Shown here: in pieces, positions 53,669 through 64,000 of the stretch
How the letters are laid out: every line of letters begins with the position of its first letter
How positions within the stretch are numbered: the stretch's first letter is position 1
Assembly (NCBI GenBank): GCA_004335735.1
Contig: QAXK01000427.1
Location: 1-64,000, forward strand
DNA: 64,000 nt
Direction: 5' to 3'
From: Chlorella sp. KRBP
Taxonomy: Eukaryota > Chlorophyta > Trebouxiophyceae > Chlorellales > Chlorellaceae
Translations under genes and position numbers: made by a program
The notes under the pieces: model-generated
What the model saw: only the letters and a program-made list of their open reading frames with translations
What the model was told of the DNA's origin: nothing
Databases searched by the model: none

Positions 53669-56663
53669 ATGACCGCCGCCGCGCACAGGCGTCCCCGCAC
53701 GCTGGCAGCGGTGGCCCTCCTCCTACCGCTCCTCGCCAGCGCATCAGCAGCAGCAGCATTACCACCAGCAGCACCGTCAGCAGACGTGCTCAGCACCGTG
53801 CGGCTTCACCTGGTGCAGAAGGGGCACATCACCGCCTCCACCCCTGCCGCCACCGCCGAGGCGTATGTGCGCGCGTACGTGGAGGTGCTTCAAGCCTACG
53901 TGTCCAACAGCTCAGCGGTGCTCAGCGCCAGGGTGGGCAGGCAGCCGGGGGAGCTGAGTGGTCGGCACGCACAGGTGGGGTAGGGGATTAGGTAATGGGG
54001 CACCACGCACAGGAGTGGTGTGGGGTAGGGGAGGGGCAGTGGAAGTGGTGTAGTGGAAGGGGGGCAGTGGAAGGTGGGCAGGGCGAGGCAAAGGAGGGGC
54101 AAGGCAGCGGAAGGTGGGGTGGGGTGCGGCTGGTGTGCTGTTGTATAAAGCATTGCAGTGGCAGACGCTGAGCGGTCAGCACGTGCGCACAAGTGTGGGT
54201 GGCCCTCTGTCCACCGTGCCGATGCCGCGACTCTCTTTCCTCGCCCGCTGCGGCTCGCTGCCTGACGCCCTTGACGCGGCCCTCCTCCATCATAACCTGT
54301 TGCTCTTGTTCGCTGCCGTGACCTCCTCCTCCTCACCCGCAGCACCTCGCTGACGTATTGGAGGAGGCGTGGTGCCAGCGCACGGGCACCTGCACCAGCG
54401 CGGCTGATGGCGGGGGAGGGCTGCGTGCGCTGCTGGACATTGCAGACAAGCTCAAGGGCACGCCACCCAAGGACTTCACGGCCATCCTGGCGTGGGCGGC
54501 GGCGGCCAGCCTGGTGGGCAACGATGAGGGCTCCTCACAGGTGTGGCTTGGTGGGCAACGATGAGGGCTCCTCACAGGTGTGGCTTGGTGGGGAACGATG
54601 AGGGCTCCTCACAGGTGTGGCTTGTGGGTGGGAGGGTGGGCGCAGGCATGATGGGCAACAAGTGGGGCCGCGCAGGGCAAGCCCACAGGAGCAACAGACC
54701 GTTCTGTACGTGCCACTGACTTGTAAGCCCTCTCCCATCGGGCGCAGTCCACACCGGCATGCACAGGCGGCAATCAAATGGTGCTGCATAGCACGATGCG
54801 CCGCACATGACATCAACGCACGCACGCACGCACGCACCTGCAGGTGACCAAGTACGCTGACATTGACGCCAAGTGGGCCAACTGCATCATCGACAGCATC
54901 GGCGCCACCATCAAGTACCGCCCCGCTTTCAACGTGACCACGTCCTACGTCTACCCACTGCGGGCGGCCAACAGCACCAGCGCCGCCACCAGCGGCACCG
55001 TCAAGATTGCCATCCTGGGCGACTGGGGCACGGGCCAGCCGCAGGAGCTGGACATGCTGGACCGCATCGTCAAGAAACACGCGCCTGACATGGTGCGTGT
55101 GCTTAGCATGGGTGTTTAGCCACCCGTTCACATGGCACGCAAAAGCACGTCGATGATGCAATCTTGTTGGTAGTGTGGGCACACTGTGGGGCCACCTATT
55201 GCTCATCTTCCCACCTTTTGCTCGCTGCTGACCCTCTGTGCGTGGGGTGCAACGGCACGCCACCCCGTTACGCCACCTGTGCTGTCAACAACCACACACT
55301 GCTGCGCGGTGCAGGTGCTGCACCTCGGCGACGTGTACTATTCAGGCACGCAGGACGAGCAGGACGAGCACATATACAAGTGAGTGAGTCTCTCGGTCAA
55401 GCAACGCGGCAGGCCGCCCTCTTCTCCACCACGCACCCGGCGTGCGCGTCTGCCACGCACACACGCGTCGGGGCGGCCTTCAAACCGCCCTTGCGTGTGC
55501 ACATGGCGTCTAACTGCCTGCAGGCCGGTGCGCCAGTACCTCGGGCCAGGCATTCAGTTCTACACCATCCCGGGAAACCACGATTACTACGCCGGAGGGC
55601 AGGGGTTCCTCGACACGATTGACAAGCTGCGCAAGGACGGCGTCACCAAGCAGCAGGGGTCGTTCTGGGCGCTGGAGGGGGCGCAGTGGGTCATCATTGG
55701 CTTGGACACAGCCAGGACGGACAACAACCCAAGGGATGTAGGTGAGGCGGGGCATGGAAGTGTGTGCAAGCTGACCTGACGCATGAGATCATCTAGAACT
55801 GTACTGTTTGCAGAGGCAGAGTCAGGCGGCTCCTGTGGTGTGCTTCCTGAGACCAGTCGCCCGCCACTTCCAAGTCTCCAGAGTGCCACTTGAGTGGCTT
55901 CCTGGTGCCTTTGCCTCCCCCAAAAACGCGCCACCTGCAGACACGGCCATGCCCTACCTGGAGGCCAACCAGCTGCAGTGGGCGCTCCTCAAGCTGAAGA
56001 AAGCCAAGGCCGCCAACAAGCGCATCATCCTGGCGTCCCACCACCAGCTCTTCACCTCCCACAGCACCGTGGGCCAGATCAACGACACGTGGCCCGCCGT
56101 CAACGTGCGGCTCTACACGCAGCTGTCGGCCTACTTGCGCTCGGTGGCGGTTTGGTTCTGGGGCCACGAGCACTCGATCCAGGCCTTTGCGCCGTACGTG
56201 GGCCTGAGGAGGGGCAGGCTGCTGGGCAACTCTGGCGTGCCAGTGCTGCAGTCGTCAAACGTGAGCGCTTTTGGCAGGTTTGCCTCTTTGCGCGGGATCG
56301 TCTAACGCACCCTCTTGGATCCACGTGGGATGGACGGGTAGGGAGGGCGCGCCGACCGTATGGCGACACAATCGCCATCACACTGCACGCCACACGCCAT
56401 GCTCTCCTGTTGCCACGCAGCCGTACGAGCCCAACGGCGACCTGACCGTGCCCAAGGGTGAGAAGGGCCTGCCCACCTCGCTCCCTGGCTCCCCGCAGTC
56501 CTCCGAGGCCTCCTTTGGCTACTACCTGCAGCACTCGTTCGCCATCCTCACGCTCACGGGCAGAGTCGCCTCAATCGAGTACTACCAGCAGGACTGGGAC
56601 TGCTTCATCAGGAAGGACTGCGAGTGGAGCGATCCCACGCTCATGTGGAGGGAGAAGTTCTGA
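53669..56663 (+). CDS. Purple-acid-phosphatase-like metallophosphoesterase, secreted
   Basis: Exons 53669-53974, 54343-54540, 54844-55092, 55315-55379, 55524-55741, 55941-56260, 56421-56663 give 532 residues. It starts with a signal peptide (basic start, then LAAVALLLPLLASASAAAAL). All five PAP metal-binding blocks are present: GDWG (about residue 227), GDVYY (GDxxY, residues 256-260), GNHD (290-293), LASHH and GHEH. The tyrosine of GDxxY is the ligand that colours this family. The C-terminus has one more conserved-looking strand (FAILTLTGRVASIEYYQQDW). A helical N-terminal domain of about 220 residues precedes the catalytic core. It probably releases phosphate from extracellular or vacuolar esters. 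Introns 1 and 2 carry copies of the preceding exon tails. Confidence 0.92.
54168..54200 (+). repeat. Degenerate copy of phosphatase exon 1 tail inside intron 1
   Basis: CTGAGCGGTCAGCACGTGCG then CACAAGTGTGGG echoes the exon 1 end CTGAGTGGTCGGCACGCACA then GGTGGGG at 53953-53979. Confidence 0.65.
54504..54625 (+). repeat. 37-bp tandem triplication of exon 2 tail plus donor
   Basis: The unit GGGCAACGATGAGGGCTCCT then CACAGGTGTGGCTTGGT occurs three times, with copies ending at CAG 54540 (assigned donor), 54577 and 54614. Each has an equivalent GTGTGG donor. Confidence 0.92.
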
Positions 56664-57142
56664 GGCGGTTGCAACTGCGCACGATTGCTGCGCTGCTGTT
56701 ATCATAAATTGCGCACCTGCTGCTTGCTGTACCGCTGCTTACCGCATCATCATCATCATCATCATCATCAGGCGCATCATCAAGCATCGTTTTTGCTGCC
56801 TGATGCCACCTGTTTCGAGTTTAATTTCAAATCGGCGATAGCCTCTTGCGGCGCTCCGTGCTCGGCTCGCCGAAAAGGTCCTCGCGTGTCCACCAGAAAG
56901 GCTTGCCGCGCGCTGCTGGCCGCCATCGCGCTCCGATCGGCTGCGGAGTCTCGCTTGAGATAGGGCCACCCGGAGGCTCGCCAAAGCCAGCCACAGCGTG
57001 ATGGAGGCAGCATGCAGCACCTCAGCAAGCTCAGATGCCGCCTCAAGACGCTTCAATGGGAATGTGGCGGGCGGCAGGCGGTCTCATGCGCCTGGCAGCA
57101 GGTGCGCCGCTCGCTAGTATGCTCGGGGCCTGAGCCACCTCA
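56664..57142. other. Intergenic, phosphatase 3' flank
   Basis: 479 bp. A (CAT)n run lies at 56746-56770. No gene seen; the upstream exon or promoter of the next gene may lie near its right end. Confidence 0.5.
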
Positions 57143-60100
57143 ATGTACCCTGCGATCCAGCGGAATGTGGCCATCAGGGAGCGAAGGATGATCTCCACCG
57201 CAAGGGGTGCTGTGGCCGGCCACGAGTCGCCTCAAGGTCACAGGCCGGTGCAGCGATGCAGCACCGCTGCATCCCTGGACGCCGTTGCTGCAAGGCGCAA
57301 GCGGCAGCAATGCAAGCTTGAGAGCAGCCACCAATCCACGTGCCCGCAGGTGCCGGCTCCAGACCGTGGCGCCCTTGCTAGCGGCGCTCCTAGCAGTGGG
57401 CTGCGCTCTGGCGGGACGTGCGTCAGCCCGGTCAGGCATATCCGGGCTGACCATGTGGCAGGTGCACGCTGGGCGAGAACAGTCCCCTTGGCAGCAACAC
57501 CAGCAACACCAGCGACACCAGTGCAAGGCCGCTTGCGCCCCTGCATCACCCGTTGCCCCTGTGTCACCTGTGACTGGCCACAGATCGAGGCCAGTCGCAA
57601 CTTGAGCCTGTGGAGGAGTACACTGTTTGCCAGGACAATGATGGTGAGGGGTGGGGCAGGTGCAGGTCCTGCCGCAGGCCCTGTGCGCAGCCGTGCCCGC
57701 TGCACAGGACTGCGGTGGTTGCCAGCCAGTCAGCCAGCCAGAGGTGCCTGCCTGTGGCAGTGGCAAGTTTGGCATAGAGGTGTTCCTCGCCCCGTCCCTT
57801 GATGCCAGGTCCTCCCATCATGCGTGCACCCGTCCACAGTCTGATCCGTGCTGCCTTGGTTGCTGCGTCCTGACGCCCCATTTGCAAGCTGCACACACAC
57901 ACTGTGCCTGCCTGCACCGCTCACAGCTACTTCCCTCATGTGCCCCCTTCACCCTGCAGAGCTACAAGGACAACATGCAGGAGTGGTTTGAGAAGGCGGA
58001 GGCGGAGGGGCGTGGACCTGACTGGGGCGGGAGGCAGTACGGACTGGAGCCTGAGCAGTTGGGGAGGTCCAGAGCGGTGGGTGGTGTGCTAACCGTGTGT
58101 GTGGGGTGTGTAGCTTGCAAACGGGGCTTCAGGCCGCATCAATCAAGGCAGCGCAGATCAGCAGCGAGGTGTGGTGAGATATGCACTTGGTGTGGGGACA
58201 GGTGGCGGGAAGCTTCCGGGTGAGATACGGGGAAGGGAGAGCAGCGGGCGTCGCGTGGCAGTGCAGGTGTCAACGTGAGACATGCATGCTTCGCACAGGC
58301 TCGCTTGCCCCCTCCCCAAACCCGCATGCAGGTCTTTGACGTGATGAACCCCTTCATGACGTGCCCTCCCCCCGGCGTGCTGACCAAGGTGGGCGGCGTC
58401 ATCTACCGGGGCGAGCTGGACGGGCACAAGCTGCTGTGCGACATGAGCGAGTTCAAGAAGGGGCCCTGCGTGGTGTTCAGCCTGGGCAGGTACGTGTGCA
58501 GGTGCTCAAGGCTTGATTCACAGCCTCAGGGTGCGTGTGTGTAGCCTGCAAACGGAGCGGCCAGGCGATCTTGGGCCTTGGCATGTGCATGGTGCCTGTG
58601 CAGTCGGCTTTTCAGACAACGGGATGGTGGGCACGACGTGCCATGCAAGCGCGCCTCTTACCCTTTATTGCGTGTGGTGCTCGCAGCTTCAACGAGACGT
58701 CGTTTGAAAAGGCAATCCTGGACACCACGGCCTGTGACGTTTACACCTTTGACTGCACCATTGAGTGCAACACGCTGGGGCCAAGGCACAAGTGCGTGAT
58801 TGCTGCCTTCACCCTTGCCTTGCCTTTTTTGCCTGTCACCCTGCTGGCTCATCTCTTACCCAGCCCCACACCAGTCTGCCAGCGCACCTCTCCTATCGTG
58901 TTGACGCTGGGTCCCAGCTAGCAGAAAGGAGGGCTTCCCGTGTGTCGAGGAGACACAGGGCAGTGAAGCGTGGAGGTCACCCATGGTGCGTTGCCCCCTC
59001 CCCTCCACCCCTTTGCTCTGTGCAGGTACTTTAAGAAGTGCATTGGGTCGGGTGGGACCGTGGGCGGGAGGCAGGTGGGCGTGGCCGAGAGCCACACCAC
59101 TGTCTCCGTGTGGAAGGACACGCTAGAGTGAGTGCGAGGCAGAGTGAGAGCTAGAGTGAGAGCTAGCTGGTGCCTGCAAGCAGCGAGGGCGTGGTGCTTG
59201 TCGGTTCCCACCCTGGCCTGCGCCCCTCCGTTCCTGCATGACCAGAGCCGCACAGCCACACACTACGCGTGTCGTGCTTGTCGTGTGGGCATGGAGCACC
59301 ACGTCAAGGCCAAGGCGCATCGATCACATGTTGTCCCCTGGCCTTGCAGCACGTTCAAGGAGCTGACCAAGAAGTGGACGGGCAGCAAGGCGGAGGAGCA
59401 GAAGGCGCTGGACTTCATCTCATGGAATGAGGCGGTCAAGTTGGCGGGGGTGGACAAGTGAGTGGGTGGGTGGGAGGAACAGCGTACCCTGGTGACGCTC
59501 ATCTCTTGGAATGAGGCAGGCTGGCAGGACTGGACCAGTGAGTCTAGGCGTTTGGAGCCTGGCAATCAGGCCAAGGCCCAGGGCAGGGCGCGGGAAGGGT
59601 CCTGCCATGCGCAAACGCCTGTGTGTGTGTAGCTTGCAAATGGGACTTCCGGCCTGTGAAGTGTGGACCGCCTGCTTGCTTTGCCGGGTGTGGAGCTCAA
59701 CACGCACAAACTTGCGCGGCAGGCAGAGAACCAGCAGCAAGAGCAGCGCAGGGTCCTGAACACATTGTGTCCTTGCCCTTGTTGCCTGTGCCCTCTGTGT
59801 GTGTGCAGGGTCGACATTCTCAAGGTGAAGCGGAGTGCACACACTCCGCCGTGGCCGCCTGGGTACTGTGTACTGTATGCTAGCGGCGTACATCTGCATG
59901 GCGCTCCCTGGCGCCGGTGTGGCGTGTACGAGAGGGGCTTGCATGGCACGCCATGCCCACACAGCGAACGCGTGTGGCAGCGGGCAGTGGGAGGCGTGCT
60001 GGGTCAAGGGGTGGAGTTCACCTGCTTGAGACCCAAGCAGGAACGACACCAGCACCACCTCTGGTGCCGCATGCCCGCAAGCCCTCGCAGATCGACATTG

Positions 60101-60968
60101 AGGGCTTTGAGTACGACGCGCTAGGGCTTGCCTTCACCGAGGGGGACACCACGCTGCCGCAGCAAATCTCCATGGAGGTGCACGTGATCAACAAGGGCGC
60201 GCCGGAGAACGACTTTGGAGGGTGAGGCAGCCAACCACTTGGGTGTGAGTGGCTTGCTGTTCGGATGCACCTCAGAAGTCAAGCTGTGTTGGTTTGGCCC
60301 CGCTGAACAGCACTGAACGCTGGTGAAGTTTAAACCAAAAGGGCCGGCAGCGCGCTGTCATGTTGCTGCTTGTGGTGGTGGTTGCGGTGGTTGTGGTGCG
60401 TGCAGCATCACGTGGTCGCGCCAGCGCTTCACCCTGTCCCAGCTGGCACTGTGGGCCAACCATTTTGCCAACCTGGGTTACGGCATCGTCAGCCGGGACG
60501 ACAACCCACTGTGAGCGCACGCTGCCCCTGACCCGGATGCATATGCTGTGACCTGGCCTGCCGCTAACCTACCATTGCTGCTGATCCCTGCGGGGCTGCG
60601 GTGGGGCGCCCCACCTGCAAGCGACGCATACGCGGCTACTTCCCAGATCTCTGCCTGCCCTCCCTGCAACCAACACACACGCTCTGCCTGCGCCCGCATG
60701 CATGTTGTCATTTAAGACCCTGCTACGCGACCCTGCTGCTCACCCGTCCTAACCCCTGCCCTTGCCCCCACATGCACATGCACACAGGTGCGAGTGGTGC
60801 TCCGAGTTCACCTTCTACAAGGTGCCCCAGGCCGGTGGCTTCCTGCCAATCTACGTGCACCCGCCCCAAACCCAGCGCGTGGACAACGTGACGGTGCTGG
60901 TGGTCATCATGGCGCTCATGGGGGGAGCCATCGTGTTCCTGGCAGTCAAGTTTGTGCGCAAGCTGTGA
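57143..60968 (+). CDS. FkbM/METTL24-type methyltransferase with C-terminal membrane anchor
   Basis: Firm exons: 57584-57643, 57960-58076, 58332-58489, 58687-58791, 59026-59127, 59350-59457, 59809-59824, 60091-60221, 60406-60510, 60788-60968 (361 codons). The domain reads CDMSEFKKGPCVVFSLGR, FNETSFEKAIL, CDVYTFDCT, then VDILKIDIEGFEYDAL, the classic FkbM-like strand and acidic motif, then DNPLCEWCSEFTFYKV. Arrangement matches the METTL24 family (PF13383 type). A membrane span (VTVLVVIMALMGGAIVFLAV) and KFVRKL end the protein. The N-terminus is ambiguous. The simplest model starts at 57143 and stays open into exon 57584-57643 (507 residues). Another frame at 57363-57412 encodes a signal-anchor-like stretch (VAPLLAALLAVGCALAG) and has a usable donor at 57462. 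Exon 59809-59824 is only 16 nt. Substrate unknown. Confidence 0.82.
57838..57900 (-). repeat. Intronic GCTTGCAAAYGGGGC repeat, copy 6 (antisense)
   Basis: Lies in the FkbM-type gene intron before exon 57960. Its reverse complement reads GTGTGTGCAGCTTGCAAATG then GGGCGTCAGG and AACCAAGGCAGCACGGATCA. Confidence 0.75.
58095..58175 (+). repeat. Intronic GCTTGCAAAYGGGGC repeat, copy 7 (most complete)
   Basis: Lies close behind the donor of exon 57960-58076. It reads GTGTGTAGCTTGCAAACGGG then GCTTCAGGCCGCATCAATCA, AGGCAGCGCAGATCAGCAGC and GAGGTGTG. Confidence 0.8.
58529..58575 (+). repeat. Intronic GCTTGCAAAYGGGGC repeat, copy 8 (partial)
   Basis: GTGTGTGTAGCCTGCAAACG then GAGCGGCCAGGCGATC, in the intron after exon 58332-58489, sense orientation. 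Confidence 0.65.
59495..59545 (+). repeat. Copy of FkbM-type exon tail inside its intron
   Basis: CTCATCTCTTGGAATGAGGC then a diverged segment and GGACCAGTGAG echoes the exon end TTCATCTCATGGAATGAGGC to GGACAAGTGAG at 59415-59463. Confidence 0.8.
59618..59662 (+). repeat. Intronic GCTTGCAAAYGGGGC repeat, copy 9 (partial)
   Basis: GTGTGTGTGTAGCTTGCAAA then TGGGACTTCCGGCC, in the intron before the 16-nt exon, sense orientation. Confidence 0.7.
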
Positions 60969-61224
60969 GCCGCCTGCACACGGGGCTGTGTGCACCTGGC
61001 CACGCTGCGCAGCCCTGCTGCTGCTGGCTGCACACGCGCGCGTTTCTCTTCGTCTGGACTTGGCTCTCTCAACACTTGCTTTGCATGGTGCATCATGGCT
61101 TATGTAAACGCGAGCGTGCGGCACGGCCCCCTCCACCAGCGCACTGTGGCGGCGGACCAGCCCGAATATGTGGCACACACACCGCAACCATCGCCCCAGC
61201 TCCTCAAGCCACCCCCACCCCGTG

Positions 61225-63883
61225 TCAGCTGTCAGCCATTCCGTCCTCGGCCTGTGCCTGCCGGCTGCTGCCCGCTGCTCCCCCTGCTCCTCCCGGCCCC
61301 AGCACCACGCCCGCAGCCTCTGCGCGCTTCTCCAGCCGCGCGTCGCCCGCTGCCTTGTCAAGGGCCGCCTGCTCTACTGCCACCTGCACGCACATGAAGG
61401 GAAGGTGCCCACAGGGGGTGCCAGCGCGCTGCTTGGTTCCCGCGCACCAGGACCACCACCTCTCAAAGCCAATGAAAGCGTGGGGCAGCAAGGCCAAAAC
61501 AGGAGGCAGCTCCATACAGGCCTGTTTATCCCGCTCCATACCTTCTTGAGCAGCACGTCCAGCTTGTCCCTCATGTTGCGCGGGTTCTTGCTCACTCGGC
61601 ACCACACCTCGCCACGGTTGGGCTCGGCCTCCACGCACTGCGCAGTGCACGAGCACCGTATCAGCACTGTTGACATCAACCACACGTGCATGGCGTCGAA
61701 TGCATGAGCGCACAGAGAGCACAGCACCAGCAGCAGTGACCGGCGCGTGTACGTTACGCGCAGCTGCGTCTCAAGGTGGCCACGCCCCACCCCAATCCAC
61801 CCCACTCCACTCCACTTCACTTCACTCCACCACGCACCTGTGTGAGGACGTGTTGCTGCATCTCTGGCGTGCCAAACTGCTGCTCCATGCGGTACCACGT
61901 GGCCCAGTGGTCGCCAATCTTGGGGTCGGCCGTCACGCTCCTGCACCCACCACCACCACCATCGCCAGCATGCAAGGAGTGATGGGAGGGTGACGCATGA
62001 CGTGTAGAGCAGGCGTGCCCAGCCTCCTGCCTTGCTTCCCTTGCCTACCACAAGGATCAACTGCCACCATGCCACACCCCCATGTGAGGAGTGGGACCCG
62101 GAACGCACCTCTTGAACCACTCCCTGGCGTTCTCCACCTTGCGGTTGCGCCAAAACAGGTCGCCCACCGTGGCGAGGATGAAGGGGTCCGCTGCGTTCTT
62201 CTTGAGCGCGTCCGAGGACTTGCTCTTTTGCGCCGGGCGCGCCGCCATGCGGATGGACTCGGACAGCAGCACGCCGCTGGTGGGGCAGTCCTGCACACAT
62301 GTACGCGGGTGACATGCAACAAAAGGACAGGTAGAGGTCGCGCCTGTGCAGCAGCAAACACACCTTGTGGTGGGGATGGTAGGCGCTGCAGGGTCAAGGC
62401 GCCAAACAGGGCGACCATGCACTCCCAGTGCCTTGTTCCCAGAGCAGCCCTGCTCACCTGCAGTGCCTTTGCCAGCGTTGCCTCTGACGCCTTGTCGTTG
62501 CCTGCACGCCGCTCCATGCGCACCGCCGCCAGCCACAAGTCGTCGCTCTTGGGGTTCTTGAGCCGGCCCTGGAAGGAAGGAACGCCATGCGTGCATGGTG
62601 CGAGGGCTTGCTGTTAGAGTTTGGTCTCTGCTTGCCTGCACCATCCATACGATGCCACGAAGATGGCCTGGCACCAGCTCCTGACTCCGTCAGGGTGGTC
62701 AGCGTAAGGTTTGCTCCCACCCATCTCAAGCCCAAAGCCTCACCCACCTGTTCCAGCAGAGCGCGTGCCTTGGCCAGGTTGCCCGTCCTCTCCTCCAGCT
62801 GCGCCGCCGACAGCCACAGCGGTATGCTGTTCATGCACTTGAGCACGCCGTTCCTGCAACAAGACAAGGGCGACAGAGCGGCACAGTACAGTGGGGTCTG
62901 CAGCACCAGCAACTACACACGATGCAGGGCACGTGAGCATGGTGAGCCAGTGTCACCACCAGCAGTGGGCTCCCAGGTGTGGTCAGTCGCACCACCTATG
63001 TGCAACCTGATTGGCGCATCCCCACGCACGCCAGGAGGTGTCCGCACAAGACACGCAACCCAGCAGCCCCGCACCTGTAGACGAGCCGTGCCGCCTCCGC
63101 GTTGCCAATCCTCTCCTCCAGCTGACCGAGCATGAGGTAGAACTTGGGGAAGGAGGGGAAGTGACGCAAGGCCTGCTCTAGCAACGCACGCTCCTGTTCA
63201 CACCACATCACACCACGCACACAGCAAGCTAAGCGGTGGTCAGTGTGCAAACGATGAGGAGCTGACCATTGGGACACAACCAGTGATGGCACGCCGTTCC
63301 AGCCAATCCTCCACCCTCCCAGCAAGTGACTGCAGGTCGTCACGACAGGCTGCCACTATCCCCACCCACCACCCCACCCAGCGCACCTCCTGCATGTTGC
63401 CCAGTTGCCTCTCCACAATGGCGCTCTTCATCCACACGCGCGGGTACTGGGAGCCGCTGCTGCTGCGCGCCTTGCTCAGCAGCGTGCGCGCGCGCTCAAC
63501 CTGCATTTGGGGGGGGACAGACCAGGGAGGAAGGGAGGGAGGGAGGGGGAGCAAGGGCATCTGGCCTGGGTGGGGCAAGGCGGAGCGAGGTAAGCAAGTG
63601 AAGGTCACGGTGTGCTTCATGACCCCGTGCTTGGGGATGGAGGGCCACAGGTGAGAGAGGAGGGAAAAGGAAGAGATGCAACATGATCAAACGCCCCATT
63701 CCCGACCCCACTCCCCTCGGAGCGCACCTCGTCGTTTTCAAACTCGAGCTTGAAGGCGGCCAGCCAGATCTCCTGGCTGTCGGGGTTGGCCGCAAACGCC
63801 TCCTCCAGCACCTTGCGCGCCCCGCCCACGTCCTGCTCCACGCGCCACTTGTGCTTGGCCGCCATCAGCCACAGCACCTCGGC
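61225..63883 (-). CDS. PRP6: Pre-mRNA splicing factor PRP6, C-terminal part (N-terminus outside window)
   Basis: Exons 63728-63883, 63387-63500, 63075-63193, 62748-62853, 62458-62568, 62109-62290, 61838-61940, 61542-61637, 61225-61383 give 381 residues and a stop. HAT/TPR repeats follow each other: NPDSQEIWLAAFKLEFENDE, SQYPRVWMKSAIVERQLGNM, FPKFYLMLGQLEERIGNAEA, NSIPLWLSAAQLEERTGNLA, NPKSDDLWLAAVRMERRAGN. The end (CVEAEPNRGEVWCRVSKNPR) corresponds to the PRPF6 C-terminus. PRP6 bridges U5 and U4/U6 in the tri-snRNP. The last 53 residues (Ala/Gly-rich) are unlike the family's short end. The 5' acceptor at 63884 shows that earlier exons lie beyond base 64000. Confidence 0.92.
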
Positions 63884-64000
63884 CTGAAGAACAGGACGTT
63901 GGACACACGCAGACACATATAACGACAGCCAACCACACAGCCCGCTGGCATTACCCCCTTAAGGCAGTGGCCGCAGGAGCAGGGAGAAGCAGCACACCAA

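Noticed and set aside
57140..57775. 211-codon minus-strand open frame opposite the FkbM-type gene 5' end
   Set aside because: Overlaps a gene with firm splice-supported exons and shows only Cys/Pro/His-rich antisense composition.
1..64000. CRISPR arrays, bacterial operons, prophage, rRNA or tRNA genes
   Set aside because: The sequence is eukaryotic nuclear DNA; tandem arrays lack spacer-repeat structure and I saw no tRNA or rRNA signature.

Overview
This window is nuclear DNA of a green alga (Chlorophyta), probably a trebouxiophyte or chlorophycean; I cannot fix the genus. The base composition is GC-rich. Nearly every gene is broken by introns of roughly 50-850 nt with GTGAG/GTGCG donors and CTGCAG/CGCAG acceptors. 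The gene set is plant-like: a four-EF-hand CDPK, a TOM6-type import subunit, a plastid-type DarP/YjgA protein and an algal-style receptor kinase. Exon models below were built by hand from splice sites and reading-frame phase. Every listed internal junction keeps frame, but none is backed by transcripts.

Layout, left to right. Minus-strand receptor-like kinase (181-5284, 3' end outside the window). Plus CHK/EcKL-like small-molecule kinase (5493-8718). Minus DarP/YjgA-like ribosome factor (9000-10994). Plus uncharacterised SAM methyltransferase (11166-13017). Minus CRIPT (13137-14482). Plus RING-CH protein (14812-16393). A 75-bp satellite, then a plus CDPK with 15 exons (17959-23923). A repeat-rich spacer (23924-26350). 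Minus vanadium-haloperoxidase/PAP2 enzyme (26351-30047) and minus secreted FAS1 protein (30487-32133). A 4.8-kb region without a convincing gene (32134-36980). Minus atypical TKL-like kinase (36981-39215) and minus large F-box protein (40091-43810). Plus LMW-PTP (44099-45826). Minus PRP39 (46103-50899). Plus TOM6 (51058-51183) and ASH2/TRAUCO (51257-53102). Plus purple-acid-phosphatase-like enzyme (53669-56663). Plus FkbM/METTL24-type methyltransferase with a C-terminal membrane anchor (about 57143-60968). Minus PRP6 C-terminal part (61225-63883, N-terminus outside the window).

The genes are mostly arranged as tightly spaced divergent pairs (158-329 bp between start codons) and convergent pairs (119-281 bp between stops). 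This implies shared bidirectional promoters. TOM6 and ASH2 lie on the same strand only 73 bp apart and may be dicistronic. No single pathway unites the window. Recurrent themes are signalling (three protein kinases, a tyrosine phosphatase, a small-molecule kinase), U1 and U4/U6.U5 splicing factors (PRP39, PRP6), ubiquitin ligases (RING-CH, F-box) and secreted enzymes or adhesion proteins.

The most unusual signal is in the introns. At least 16 introns in eight genes carry degenerate or near-perfect copies of the adjoining exon edge together with its splice site, sometimes as tandem arrays. Separately, a family of roughly 70-bp repeats with the core GCTTGCAAAYGGGGC sits in introns of at least five genes in both orientations.
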